DNA of 64,000 nt from Acidobacteriota bacterium (GTDB taxonomy: Bacteria; Acidobacteriota; Terriglobia; Terriglobales; Acidobacteriaceae): the NCBI GenBank assembly GCA_025359885.1, contig JANYDG010000122.1, positions 22,844 to 86,843 on the forward strand, read 5' to 3'. This document shows positions 1 to 8,602 of the stretch, piece after piece (position 1 is the stretch's first letter; each line of letters begins with the position of its first letter). Position numbers and translations under genes: made by a program. The notes beneath the pieces are model-generated. The model was not told the DNA's origin. It saw only the letters and a list, made by a program, of their open reading frames with translations, and did no database searches.

Positions 1-968
1 GCCACATTGCCGGAGTATGCCCAGTGCTGTTCCGGCAAAAGGCTGTAAGCCGGCTTTGCCCGGTTCGCCAGAAGGGTTTTCAGAATCAAGTCGCGGTCGA
101 TGGCCCAGGCGATTGCCTGGCGAACCCGGACGTCGCGCAGAATCGGATCGGTGGTGTTGAAGCCGAGATACTGCACTTGTGTCCCGCCGACGCTTTGAAC
201 GATGAGCTGTTTTTCTGCCATCAGCACGGGCAGCATGTCTGCCGGGATCGAATTGCTTGTAACGTCGGCCGAGCCTTTGCGCAGCTCCAGAGCACGCGTG
301 GTTGCATCGGGCACTACTGCAAAGCGGACGCGGGGGATGGCGTTGGTACCCGCAGTTCCTTCCCAGTTCAGCGGATTACGCTCGATCACTACCTCCTTAT
401 CCGTCTCCTGGCTGACGAACCGGAACGCGCCGGAGCCGACCGGATGGCGGCTAAAATCACGACCGCTCCCCTCGGGCACAATGCCCATTGCCCCCGTAGA
501 CAGGTTGGTCAGTAAGAAATTGTCGGGGTGCTTCAGGTGCATGACCACTGTTGCCTGGTCTGGCGCTTCAACCTGAGCTATTGCTGCGTAACTGCCTGAT
601 TTTGCGGTAATTACTGTTCCGTCACGCATGGAGTTGACGGTCCAAAGAACGTCGTGGGAGGTTAAGGTGCGGCCATCGCTGAAGTGGACTCCGGTCTTTA
701 AATGGAAGATCAACGTGAGTGGGTCCGGCTGTTCCCAACGCTCGGCGATGCCGGGCTCCACCCGAAAGTTGGCGTTGCGGACGACGAGGCCGTCAAAAAG
801 CAGCTCGTCGATGTGCTGCGACTGCGCGTCCAGGCCTATTCGCGGGTCAAGGTTAGTTGGGCCGGATTCTATGAGGAAAACAACTTCCGGTCGCGTGGAG
901 TGGCTTTGACGGCAGCTCGTCAGGCCTATGCAAGTTATTAGAAATAAGAGGGTTATGTGTCTAGGCAT
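1..968 (-). CDS. Peptide/oligopeptide ABC transporter substrate-binding lipoprotein (partial, C-terminus off the left edge)
   Basis: The minus strand encodes a family 5 extracellular solute-binding protein (OppA/DppA/MppA type), which delivers peptides to an ABC importer at the outer face of the inner membrane. Visible family features are the 'ESGPTNLDPR' start of the mature protein, 'LLFDGLV', 'GVHFSDGRTLTSHDV' and 'VRQAIAWAIDRD'. The ATG at 968 overlaps the last 8 bases of anmK and has AGGTGA five bases upstream. It gives a short hydrophobic leader ending in GLTSC, a lipobox with the cysteine at about residue 19. The tight coupling to nagZ and anmK suggests murein-peptide uptake, which is inference. 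About 320 codons are present; the C-terminal part is missing. Confidence 0.85.
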   Translation of the reverse strand, partial: MPRHITLLFLITCIGLTSCRQSHSTRPEVVFLIESGPTNLDPRIGLDAQSQHIDELLFDGLVVRNANFRVEPGIAERWEQPDPLTLIFHLKTGVHFSDGRTLTSHDVLWTVNSMRDGTVITAKSGSYAAIAQVEAPDQATVVMHLKHPDNFLLTNLSTGAMGIVPEGSGRDFSRHPVGSGAFRFVSQETDKEVVIERNPLNWEGTAGTNAIPRVRFAVVPDATTRALELRKGSADVTSNSIPADMLPVLMAEKQLIVQSVGGTQVQYLGFNTTDPILRDVRVRQAIAWAIDRDLILKTLLANRAKPAYSLLPEQHWAYSGNV

Positions 969-2118
969 AGGTCACCTGGCCGAGAATCGCAGGGCAGGTG
1001 GCACCGGTGGCTGAGGGCAGGTTTCCCGGTCTGCGGTGCCAGGTCTGCCACGCCAGAAGGGCAAAGGCTGCGGCCTCTTTGGCCTCGGCGGGCAGGCCAA
1101 ACTGGTCGCTCGTAGTGACCACACAGCCCAGCGGCTTGAGGCGCTCGGTTAGTTCGCTCATCAGCTTGTGGTTGCGAGCGCCGCCGCCGGAGACGATGTA
1201 GTCCGCTTTTGCCGGACCCATTAAAGGATGCGCAAACCGTTGAAATGAAAGGGCTATGGTAGCTGCGGTGAGGGCTGTGGCGGTGGCGATGGCGTCTTCT
1301 TTGGATCGGCTGACGGTGCGACACGCGGTTAGAAAGTTTGCGGCGAACTCGCGGCCAAACTGCTCGCGTCCGGCCGCGCGGGGTGGAATCTTGTTGAAGA
1401 AGTTGTGCCTAAGTGATTGATTCAGAACATCTTCAAGAATTATTCCTGCTGCTGCCCGAGTGCCGTCTGCGTCGAAGGGCTCTTTGAAAAGCGTCATCAT
1501 CAGGGCGTCGATCACCATGTTGCCGGGGCCGTTGTCGAAGGCAAGTATCTCATTTGGTTGGGCTTGTGGGGGGATGGCGGTGAGGTTGGCGATGCCACCG
1601 ATGTTTTGCAGGACGCGGCCACGTTTGGGGTGCCGGAAGAGGACGAAGTCGAGCAGTGGGACGAGCGGGGCGCCCTGGCCGCCCGCGACGATGTCGGCTG
1701 GACGGAAGTTGGAGACGACTGGAATGCCCAATGCGCCGGCCAGGAGGGCGGGTTCGCCGAGTTGCCATGTGCAGCTAAAGCGTTTGCCTGCATAGGTTTG
1801 CGGAGATGCCTGGTGGTAGATGGTCTGGCCATGGCAGCCGATTAGATCGACCTTTTCGGGGTGAAGTGCGAGGGTTTCACGGACGGCGTCTGCGTAGGCG
1901 AGGCCGAGACGCCAGTTGAGGCGGGCGAGTTCAGCGGTGGAGGTATTTTGGGCGTTCATGGCGGCGAGGACGGCTTTGCGGAGGGTTGGTGCAAAGGGAA
2001 ATGACTCATGCGCAAGGAGTTGCAGCTTTGGGTAGTCCGAGCCTGTGGCTGAAATGCGGGTGAAGGCGACGTCGATTCCGTCGGCGGATGTGCCACTCAT
2101 GATGCCGGCCACGATCAT
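961..2118 (-). CDS. anmK: Anhydro-N-acetylmuramic acid kinase AnmK
   Basis: The enzyme opens the 1,6-anhydro ring of anhMurNAc and phosphorylates it to MurNAc-6-phosphate in the cytoplasm, a step of peptidoglycan recycling. The N-terminal 'GIMSGTSADGIDVA' phosphate-binding signature, the 'DNGPGNMVIDAL' motif mid-protein and 'SGGGARNHKLM' near the C-terminus are all present. The length of about 385 residues matches the family. The ATG at 2118 is preferred because AGGTGG lies six bases upstream; a TTG at 2139 would add seven residues. It sits between nagZ (upstream) and the peptide-binding lipoprotein (downstream, 8-base overlap), so the three probably form a recycling operon. Confidence 0.96.
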   Translation of the reverse strand: MIVAGIMSGTSADGIDVAFTRISATGSDYPKLQLLAHESFPFAPTLRKAVLAAMNAQNTSTAELARLNWRLGLAYADAVRETLALHPEKVDLIGCHGQTIYHQASPQTYAGKRFSCTWQLGEPALLAGALGIPVVSNFRPADIVAGGQGAPLVPLLDFVLFRHPKRGRVLQNIGGIANLTAIPPQAQPNEILAFDNGPGNMVIDALMMTLFKEPFDADGTRAAAGIILEDVLNQSLRHNFFNKIPPRAAGREQFGREFAANFLTACRTVSRSKEDAIATATALTAATIALSFQRFAHPLMGPAKADYIVSGGGARNHKLMSELTERLKPLGCVVTTSDQFGLPAEAKEAAAFALLAWQTWHRRPGNLPSATGATCPAILGQVTYA

Positions 2119-2293
2119 TGATTCCACCTGGGATTCCAAGAAGGATTCCTCCGTGCGAGGGAATTTTTATCGATTTTGAGGTTGGGCGAAGTGCTTTGGA
2201 TGCAGTCGCAAAGCGCAATCGACGATGAATGGAGCGCAATGTCTGGAGAACAAAGTGCAGTCTTTGCTGTTCGGATTGCAATCAGGTTTATGC

Positions 2294-3373
2294 TCACGGC
2301 ATTTTCTTTTCGAAGGTCGCTCGAAAGCGGAGGACCCGTTCCTGGAGGGCGGCGAATTGTGTGATCGAAAGCGCGCGTGAGGGGGGGCTGGCGAAGCGGA
2401 GCTTTCGGAGGCGGCGTCCGGTCGCAGCTCGATCAAGGAGCAGTTTGCGGAAGCTGGCTGACCGTTCGGCTTGATGGAGAAGCGATTCGAAGGCACGGAG
2501 GATGATTTCCGGGCTGTGGCAGATTTCGACGATATGGATGCCAGCACGGACGGCGAGGATTGCCGCTTCTTCGATGGGAGCGAATCTGAGGATGCCGCCC
2601 ATCTCCATGTCGTCGGAAAAAATCAACCCCTTGTAGCCGAGGCGTTTCTGGAGGACGGTGGTGATCCAGAAAGCGGAGGCGGTGGCGGGGAGGTTTTTGC
2701 TGCGGGTGAGGGGGTAGGTGGCGTGGTTGACCATGACCATGGGGAGCTCGCGGACGAGGGCGCGGTAGGGGGCGAGGTCTTCGGTGGAGAGTTGTTTCCA
2801 GGTGCGGGGGATGGCTGGGGTCTCGAGGTGGGAGTCGAGAGTGCCGCCGCCGAGGCCGGGGAAGTGCTTGCCGCAACCGACTACATTGTGAGCGGCGAGT
2901 GAGGCGAGGAAGTTGCGGACGTAGGTGGTGACTTGTTCCGGGTTGGGCGAGGCGGTGCGGGTACCCATGACGCTGGCGGAGGCCGGAAGCCCGAGATCGA
3001 GGACAGGTGCCAGGGTGGTGTTGAAGCCGAAGGCGAGAGTTTCGCGGGCGATGAGGTCGCCGTGCTGGCGCATGAGCCTGGGGTTGCCGGTTTGCGCAAC
3101 AGCCTGGGCGGAGGGCATGGGGGCGAGGGCGTCGCGAAGCCGGTCCACAGTACCGCCCTCGATGTCGACGCAACGGAGGTGGTGTGGAGCGCAAAGCTGG
3201 GTGGCATCGGCGAGGAGGGCGCGGGTTTGGGTGGCGTCCGCGATGTTGCGGCGGAAGAGAATGATGCCGGAGGGTTGGACGAGTTTGAGCCACGCGCGTT
3301 CGAGGGGGGTGAGTTCGGGGCCGGAGAGGCCGACGACCAGGAGTGATCCGGCGGCTTGACGGAGTGTGGTCAT
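2294..3373 (-). CDS. nagZ: Beta-N-acetylhexosaminidase NagZ (GH3)
   Basis: This glycoside hydrolase family 3 enzyme releases GlcNAc from GlcNAc-anhMurNAc muropeptides in the cytoplasm. The family marks are 'CVDIEGGTVDRL' at about residues 68-79, 'KHFPGLGGGTLDSH' at 169-182 with the His of the flexible Asp-His acid/base loop, and the nucleophile motif 'SDDMEMGG' at about 253. At 359 residues it has the single TIM-barrel length of NagZ, without the second domain of larger GH3 enzymes. KHFPG is followed by Leu where many homologs have His or another residue. The gene stands about 175 bases upstream of anmK on the same strand and shares its pathway. Confidence 0.95.
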   Translation of the reverse strand: MTTLRQAAGSLLVVGLSGPELTPLERAWLKLVQPSGIILFRRNIADATQTRALLADATQLCAPHHLRCVDIEGGTVDRLRDALAPMPSAQAVAQTGNPRLMRQHGDLIARETLAFGFNTTLAPVLDLGLPASASVMGTRTASPNPEQVTTYVRNFLASLAAHNVVGCGKHFPGLGGGTLDSHLETPAIPRTWKQLSTEDLAPYRALVRELPMVMVNHATYPLTRSKNLPATASAFWITTVLQKRLGYKGLIFSDDMEMGGILRFAPIEEAAILAVRAGIHIVEICHSPEIILRAFESLLHQAERSASFRKLLLDRAATGRRLRKLRFASPPSRALSITQFAALQERVLRFRATFEKKMP

Positions 3374-3450
3374 GGCCGGGGTCCTGCTTTCATCGCCCAG
3401 GTCCCGGAGGCGGGACCTGGGGCACCCGAATTGGTAGGCGAGGGCAGAAA

Positions 3451-3476
3451 GAGATTCCCTGCTGAGGGAATGACAA
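3451..3476. repeat. Dispersed intergenic repeat, copy 1
   Basis: The gap between mutS and nagZ holds GATTCC-CTGCTGAGG-GAATGACAA. It resembles two other short near-palindromic tracts in this window, at 10411-10440 and 21813-21840, all of the pattern GAT(T/C)CC(T/C)...GCT...CAGG/AGGG-ATGACAA. All three lie outside or at the edge of coding sequence. The arms can fold on themselves (ATTCC...GGAAT). The function is unknown; a REP-like element is possible. Confidence 0.5.
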
Positions 3477-3503
3477 CCAAGAAAGCGAGTTTTGAAGTTG
3501 GGG

Positions 3504-6251
3504 TCATGATATGTTGAGCTCCTGCTTGAGTTCTTCGAGGAGGTTGAGGGCCTGGAGCGGAGTGAGGGAGTTAATGTCGGTTTCGGCGATGCGGTCTACG
3601 ATGCGTTGGGAGAGGGGGGTGAAGATCGTCATCTGAATGGGCTCTGCCGTGTCGAGTTGGGCTTCGGCCTGGACGCTGCGTCGCTCCTGTTTCTCGTGCT
3701 GGCGGAGGACGTGGCGGGCGCGGTCTAGAACTGCCTTTGGTAGTCCTGCGAGCCTGGCGACTTCAATGCCGTAGCTTTTTGAGGCAGCGCCAGGCTCGAT
3801 CGAGTGGAGGAAGATGATGCCGGAGTTGGTCTCTTTGACGGCGACGCGGAGGTTGAGGACGCGGGGGAGTTTTTCGGCGAGGAGGGTGAGTTCGTGGTAG
3901 TGGGTGGCGAAGAGAGTGCGGGCACCGATTTCAGCATGAAGGAATTCGACGGCGGCCCAGGCGAGGGAGAGGCCGTCGAAGGTGGCGGTGCCTCGGCCCA
4001 TTTCGTCGAGCAGGACGAGGGATCGGCTGGTGGCGGTATTGAGGATGGTGGCGGTCTCGGTCATCTCAACCATGAAAGTGGAGCGGCCGCGGGCGACGTT
4101 GTCGCTGGCTCCGATGCGGGTGTAGATGCGGTCGACGAGGCCGTAGCGCATTTTGGCGGCGGGGACGAAGCAGCCCATCTGGGCCATGAGGACGAGCATG
4201 GCGGCCTGGCGGAGGTAGGTGCTTTTGCCGCCCATGTTGGGGCCGGTGATGAGGAGGAGGCTGGGATCGGGGCTGGTGGTTTCGGGCAGAGTGGTGTCGT
4301 TTCCGTGGAGATAGAGGCTGTTGGGGATGAAGCGGGTGGTGCCTGACTCTCCCATCCAGTTTTCGATGACGGGATGGCGGGCGGCGACGGCTTCGAGGAC
4401 CGATTCATTGACAAGTTCAGGGCGGACATAGCTGCGAATGGAGGCGAGGTGCGCGAATCCGGCAAGGAGGTCAGCCTCTGCGACGGCGGTTGAGGTGCGG
4501 CGGATGCGGCTGGCAGCCTCTAAAACGCTGTGGCGGAGTTGGCTGAATAGCTGTTTTTCGATTTCGATGGCGCGGTCGTGGGCGGTGAGGACTTTGATCT
4601 CATATTGCTTGAGTTCGGGGGTGGTGAAGCGTTCGGCGTTGACGAGGGTTTGCTTGCGTTCGTAGTCGGCGGGGGCGTTGGCGAGGTTGGATTTGCTGAT
4701 TTCGATGTAGTAGCCGAAGACGGAGTTGTAGCGGACTTTGAGGGAGCCGATGCCGGTGCGCTGGCGCTCACGCTCTTCGATGGCGGCGATGGATTGGCGG
4801 CCGGTGGAGCTGATCTGGCGCAGTTCGTCGAGCTCGGGGGAGATGCCGGGGGCGATGACGCCACCGTCGGCGAGGGTGACGGGCGGTTCGGTGGCGAGGG
4901 TGCAAGCGATGATGGTGGCGATGTCGGTGAGGGGGTCGAGGCGCTGGGTCAATTCGCGCCAGAGCGGGGCGGTCAGGGCTGCAAGGGCTCGGTATAGCCC
5001 GGGGAGTTTGTCGAGGCTGGCGGCGAGGGCGGCTACGTCGCGGGGGCTGGCGGAGTCGAGGGAGAGCCTGGAGAGGAGGCGTTCGAGGTCGTGGATGCCG
5101 GAGAAGGCTTTGCGGAGGTCTTCGCGGCGGAGCAGGTCGTGGTGAGCCTCGGCGACGGCATCGTAGCGGGCGTGGATGGCGGTTGCGTCATATAGAGGTC
5201 GAAGGATGGTGGCGCGGAGAAGGCGCTTGCCCATGGGGGTCTGGCTGTAGTCGAGAGCGTGGAAGAGGGTGGCGCGGGATTCCTGGCCGCCGGTTCCCAT
5301 TCCGCCCAATGGCTCGACGAGTTCCAGGTTGCGGATGGTGACGGGGTCGAGGTGAAGGCTGGTGGCGTGTTCGACGAAGCGGAGGGAATCCAGGTGGAGG
5401 GCATCAAGTTTTTGCGTGGATTGGACGTAGTGGAGGATGACGCCAGCGGCGATGGCGGCTGCTGGGTGTCCCTGGAGACCAAAGCCTTCGAGCGAATGGA
5501 CGCCGAGTTTGCGCTGGAGGAGGGGGACGGCGTAGTCGCGGGCGAAGACCCATTCATCGATACGGGTGCGGGTGGTGAGGCGGTCGGCGGCCTGACTAAA
5601 GGCGCGTTCGATTTCGGAGGCGAAATCAGTTGGGGCGGCGGAGGAGAGGAGAAGTTCGCTGGGCTGGGCTTTGAGGAGTTCATCGAGAGCCTGGTTGAGG
5701 GCGGTGGGGCCAGAGAACTCGGCGGCGCGGAATTCTCCTGTCGATAAGTCGAGGAGAGCGATGGCCGCAGTTTCGCGTTCCTCATGAAGGGCGGCGAGAA
5801 AGTTGTTTTGCGATTGATCGAGGTTGGAGTCGAGTGCGGTGCCGGGGGTAAGGACGCGAGTGACTTCGCGGCGGACGATCTTTTTGGTGAGTTTGGGGTC
5901 TTCCATCTGTTCGCAGATGGCAATGCGGAAGCCTTTGCGGAGGAGGCGCTGGAGGTAGCCCTCGGCGGCGTGGTAGGGGACGCCGCACATGGGGATGGCG
6001 CGCTCGCGGTCGCGGGCGGTGAGGGTGATCTGGAGTTCTCGGGCGGCGGTGATGGCGTCGTCGTAGAAGAGCTCGTAGAAGTCGCCCATGCGGAAGAAGA
6101 GGAGGGTGCCGGGGTTTTCGCTTTTGGCCGAGGTCCATTGGCGCATGAATGGCGTCAAAGAATCGTCTGGGCCGGGAATCGATTTGGAGACCGGCGGCGC
6201 GGCGGCCGGGTCTGGCAGGAGCGAATCGGCAGTGGGAGAAGGGACGGGCAC
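3504..6251 (-). CDS. mutS: DNA mismatch repair protein MutS
   Basis: The protein recognises base mismatches and small loops and recruits MutL in an ATP-dependent way. The mismatch-reading Phe-X-Glu motif is visible in 'GDFYELF' (about residues 56-62). The Walker A motif 'TGPNMGGKSTYLR' lies at about 669-681, Walker B 'LVLLDEMGRGTATFDG' at about 745-760, and the 'FATHYHEL' switch at about 781. At 915 residues it is close to bacterial MutS1 and far longer than MutS2-like fragments. The first 30 residues are a Pro/Ser-rich extension before the conserved 'LTPFMRQW'. It is read away from the haem operon, and the two share a 140-base intergenic region. Confidence 0.98.
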   Translation of the reverse strand: MPVPSPTADSLLPDPAAAPPVSKSIPGPDDSLTPFMRQWTSAKSENPGTLLFFRMGDFYELFYDDAITAARELQITLTARDRERAIPMCGVPYHAAEGYLQRLLRKGFRIAICEQMEDPKLTKKIVRREVTRVLTPGTALDSNLDQSQNNFLAALHEERETAAIALLDLSTGEFRAAEFSGPTALNQALDELLKAQPSELLLSSAAPTDFASEIERAFSQAADRLTTRTRIDEWVFARDYAVPLLQRKLGVHSLEGFGLQGHPAAAIAAGVILHYVQSTQKLDALHLDSLRFVEHATSLHLDPVTIRNLELVEPLGGMGTGGQESRATLFHALDYSQTPMGKRLLRATILRPLYDATAIHARYDAVAEAHHDLLRREDLRKAFSGIHDLERLLSRLSLDSASPRDVAALAASLDKLPGLYRALAALTAPLWRELTQRLDPLTDIATIIACTLATEPPVTLADGGVIAPGISPELDELRQISSTGRQSIAAIEERERQRTGIGSLKVRYNSVFGYYIEISKSNLANAPADYERKQTLVNAERFTTPELKQYEIKVLTAHDRAIEIEKQLFSQLRHSVLEAASRIRRTSTAVAEADLLAGFAHLASIRSYVRPELVNESVLEAVAARHPVIENWMGESGTTRFIPNSLYLHGNDTTLPETTSPDPSLLLITGPNMGGKSTYLRQAAMLVLMAQMGCFVPAAKMRYGLVDRIYTRIGASDNVARGRSTFMVEMTETATILNTATSRSLVLLDEMGRGTATFDGLSLAWAAVEFLHAEIGARTLFATHYHELTLLAEKLPRVLNLRVAVKETNSGIIFLHSIEPGAASKSYGIEVARLAGLPKAVLDRARHVLRQHEKQERRSVQAEAQLDTAEPIQMTIFTPLSQRIVDRIAETDINSLTPLQALNLLEELKQELNIS

Positions 6252-6340
6252 GGTTGCTTTTCAGCTTATCGTATTGGCTTGAATTGGGGCTTGTTGAGGG
6301 GGTGCCACGGTCGGAGAACCGGGTATGGAGCGGAGTCGTG

Positions 6341-6362
6341 GTGACGAGCGTCACAGTATACT
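6341..6362 (+). promoter_or_regulatory. Palindromic operator and -10-like box in front of the haem operon
   Basis: GTGACGAGCGTCAC at 6341-6354 is a perfect GTGA-N6-TCAC inverted repeat, the half-site layout of CRP/FNR-family regulators. It is followed two bases later by TATACT (6357-6362), a good -10 hexamer, about 30 bases before the hemX ATG. If that -10 is used, the palindrome fills the -35/-10 spacer and would favour repression. The same GTGA-N6-TCAC element occurs at 36517-36530 upstream of the respiratory operon. The regulator itself is not in this window. Confidence 0.5.
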
Positions 6363-6392
6363 TTGGGGTTAGCGGTTAGTTTAGGACAAACC

Positions 6393-7241
6393 ATGTATCT
6401 AGTGTGGCTACGAGTTGCGGCAGTGTTGTACGCGGTGGCGAGTCTGACTTCGCTGCCCGCGGTGTTGTACGCATTTCCGCGAGGCCGGCGGGCATGTTTG
6501 CCGCTGGCGGGGCTGGGATTTCTGTTTCATCTGGTTTCTGTGACGGAGATGCTGGGCTTGGCACATCACTGGGTTCCGGTGGGCTATGGCGAAGTGGAGT
6601 CGTTGCTGGGGCTGGTGATTGCGGGGTTGTTCCTGGCGATTGGCGGGTTGTACGGGACGGTTTCGTTTGGGGTGTTTGCGTTGCCTGCGTCGTTTTTGCT
6701 GGTTTTTGTGCCAGCGCTAGGTGCGGGGCGGTACACGTTTCCTTCGGCTGGGGTGAGGGTGGGCTGGCTGGTGGTCCATATTGCGTTTTTGCTGGCGGCA
6801 TATGCTTCGCTAGCGTTCAGCATGGTGGCGAGTTTTCTGTACCTGGTGCAGGAGCGGCGGTTGAAGAGTCGGTTTTTGGTGGCGGCGACTGCCGGCAGTG
6901 GCGGGGGGCAAGCTGGTTTTCTTGACAGGCTGCCGCCTCTGGATACTTTGGAGCGCATTGCGCATGCGACGCTGCTGTTTGGGTTTCCGTGCATGACGCT
7001 GGGGTTGCTGGTGGGATCGCTGCTGGCGCAGGAAAGTGTGGGGCCGGCGTATTTTTTTGATGCGAAGGTGTTGCTGTCGTTTGCGATGTGGATTTTGTAT
7101 GTGGTGCTCTTGTATATCCGGCGGAGTGCCGGGTTGCGGGGGCGGAGGGCCGCTTATCTTTCGAGTGGCGTGTTTGTGGTGATGCTGATTGTGATTGCGG
7201 CCAACCGGCTTAGCCAGGTACACAGGTTTCCCGCGCCATGA
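6393..7241 (+). CDS. hemX: HemX/CcsA-family cytochrome c assembly membrane protein
   Basis: A polytopic inner-membrane protein with about eight hydrophobic segments belongs to the CcsA/CcmC/HemX superfamily. It carries the HemX-type C-terminus ('FFDAKVLLSFAMW' and 'LRGRRAAY') rather than the tryptophan-rich WWD haem-handling loop of true CcsA. In Bacillus subtilis, HemX lowers the amount of glutamyl-tRNA reductase and sits directly beside hemA, and the same order is seen here. The ATG at 6393 with AGGA seven bases upstream is chosen over a TTG at 6363. Its last four bases overlap the hemA start (ATGA), which indicates translational coupling. Confidence 0.85.
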   Translation: MYLVWLRVAAVLYAVASLTSLPAVLYAFPRGRRACLPLAGLGFLFHLVSVTEMLGLAHHWVPVGYGEVESLLGLVIAGLFLAIGGLYGTVSFGVFALPASFLLVFVPALGAGRYTFPSAGVRVGWLVVHIAFLLAAYASLAFSMVASFLYLVQERRLKSRFLVAATAGSGGGQAGFLDRLPPLDTLERIAHATLLFGFPCMTLGLLVGSLLAQESVGPAYFFDAKVLLSFAMWILYVVLLYIRRSAGLRGRRAAYLSSGVFVVMLIVIAANRLSQVHRFPAP

Positions 7242-8602
7242 GCTTGATACTGCTTGGCATCAATCACAAGACGGCACCGATTGAACTGCGGGAGCGGGTG
7301 GCGATTCCGCGCGAGTTGCTGGCGGGGGCGGCGCGGTCGCTGACGTGTGTTTCAGGGGTGAACGAGGCGATGATTCTGTCCACGTGCAACCGGGTGGAGA
7401 TATTGACGGCGGTGGATTCGGGACAGGTTGATATTGCGGGATTTTTGCATAAACATCTGTCGATCGAGCCAGCGCTGCTGAAGCCGCACTTGTACGAATA
7501 CAGGGATCGGGAAGCGATCCGGCACTTGTTCAGGGTGGCGGCGAGCCTGGACTCGATGGTGGTTGGAGAGCCGCAGATTCTGGGGCAGGTGAAGGACGCT
7601 TATACGGTAGCGCGGGATGCGGGCACGGTGCTGGGGCAACTGGAGCCGCTGCTGCAATCTGCGTTTGCTGCGGCGAAAAAGGTACGGTCGGAGACGGAGA
7701 TTGGTTCGACGACGGTTTCAATCGCTTCAGTGGCGGTGGATCTGGCGCAGAAGATTTTCGGATCGCTTTCGGGGAAGAAGATTTTCCTGGTGGGTGCGGG
7801 GAAGATGAGCGAGTTGGCGGCGCGGCATTTGATCCGTCATGGGGCGGGAACGATTTTTGTGACCAACCGGACCGAGGAGCGGGCGGTTCGGATGGCGGAG
7901 CGGTTTTCGGGGTCTGCTGCGCCGAAGGTGATTCCGTGGGACCAGATGCGGATGGCGGCGAGCCAGGCGGACATTGTGATTACTTCAACGGGATCGCCGG
8001 AGCCGATATTTCGAAAAGAAGACGGGCAGGCGTTTCTGCAGCGGCGGAAGAACAAGCCGATGTTCTTCATTGATATTGCCGTACCGCGGGACGTGGACCC
8101 GGAGATGAACCGGTTGGAAGGGATATTCCTTTACGACATTGATGATTTGCAGTCTGTGGCTGCTTCTCACCTGGCGGAGCGGCACCGTGAGGCGGCAGAT
8201 GCGGAGGCGATGATTGCGGCCGAGGTGGAGCGTTACGACCAGAAGCTGAGGGCGGTAAACGTGGCACCGGTGATTGTGGGGCTGCAACAGCGGGCTGAGG
8301 AACTGCGATTGACGGAGCTGCGCCGGGTGCAGGCTCGCCTTGGTTCGATGACAGCGGAGCAGGCGGCGGCGGTGGAGGCGATGACGCGGTCGCTGGTGAA
8401 CAAGTTTTTACATCCGCCAATGCAGGCGCTGAAGCAGGCGGCACGCGATGGGGATTTTGCACGGATTGAGTCGATTCGCGAGAGCTATGACCTGGGACCA
8501 GAGACTGTGGTGACGCCGCCGGAGTGGGCTGGAGCTGCGAGGGAAGTTTCCAATGAAGAAGCGGTTGTGCTGACGGGCGGAGTTGAGAAGGGACGATTGT
8601 GA
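7238..8602 (+). CDS. hemA: Glutamyl-tRNA reductase HemA
   Basis: The enzyme reduces glutamyl-tRNA(Glu) to glutamate-1-semialdehyde with NADPH, the first committed step of C5-pathway tetrapyrrole synthesis. The catalytic cysteine is Cys50 in 'ILSTCNRVE'. The N-terminus 'GINHKTAP', 'VVGEPQILGQVKDAY' and the Rossmann segment 'KIFLVGAGKMSELAARHL' are all typical. The length of 454 residues fits, including the C-terminal helical dimerisation domain. It overlaps hemX by four bases and hemC by one to four bases, so it lies in the middle of a hemX-A-C-D operon. Confidence 0.98.
   Translation: MSLILLGINHKTAPIELRERVAIPRELLAGAARSLTCVSGVNEAMILSTCNRVEILTAVDSGQVDIAGFLHKHLSIEPALLKPHLYEYRDREAIRHLFRVAASLDSMVVGEPQILGQVKDAYTVARDAGTVLGQLEPLLQSAFAAAKKVRSETEIGSTTVSIASVAVDLAQKIFGSLSGKKIFLVGAGKMSELAARHLIRHGAGTIFVTNRTEERAVRMAERFSGSAAPKVIPWDQMRMAASQADIVITSTGSPEPIFRKEDGQAFLQRRKNKPMFFIDIAVPRDVDPEMNRLEGIFLYDIDDLQSVAASHLAERHREAADAEAMIAAEVERYDQKLRAVNVAPVIVGLQQRAEELRLTELRRVQARLGSMTAEQAAAVEAMTRSLVNKFLHPPMQALKQAARDGDFARIESIRESYDLGPETVVTPPEWAGAAREVSNEEAVVLTGGVEKGRL

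Noticed and set aside
202..941. Plus-strand genes at the left edge
   Set aside because: The minus strand encodes a clear solute-binding protein with a lipobox across the same bases; the plus frames are shadows.
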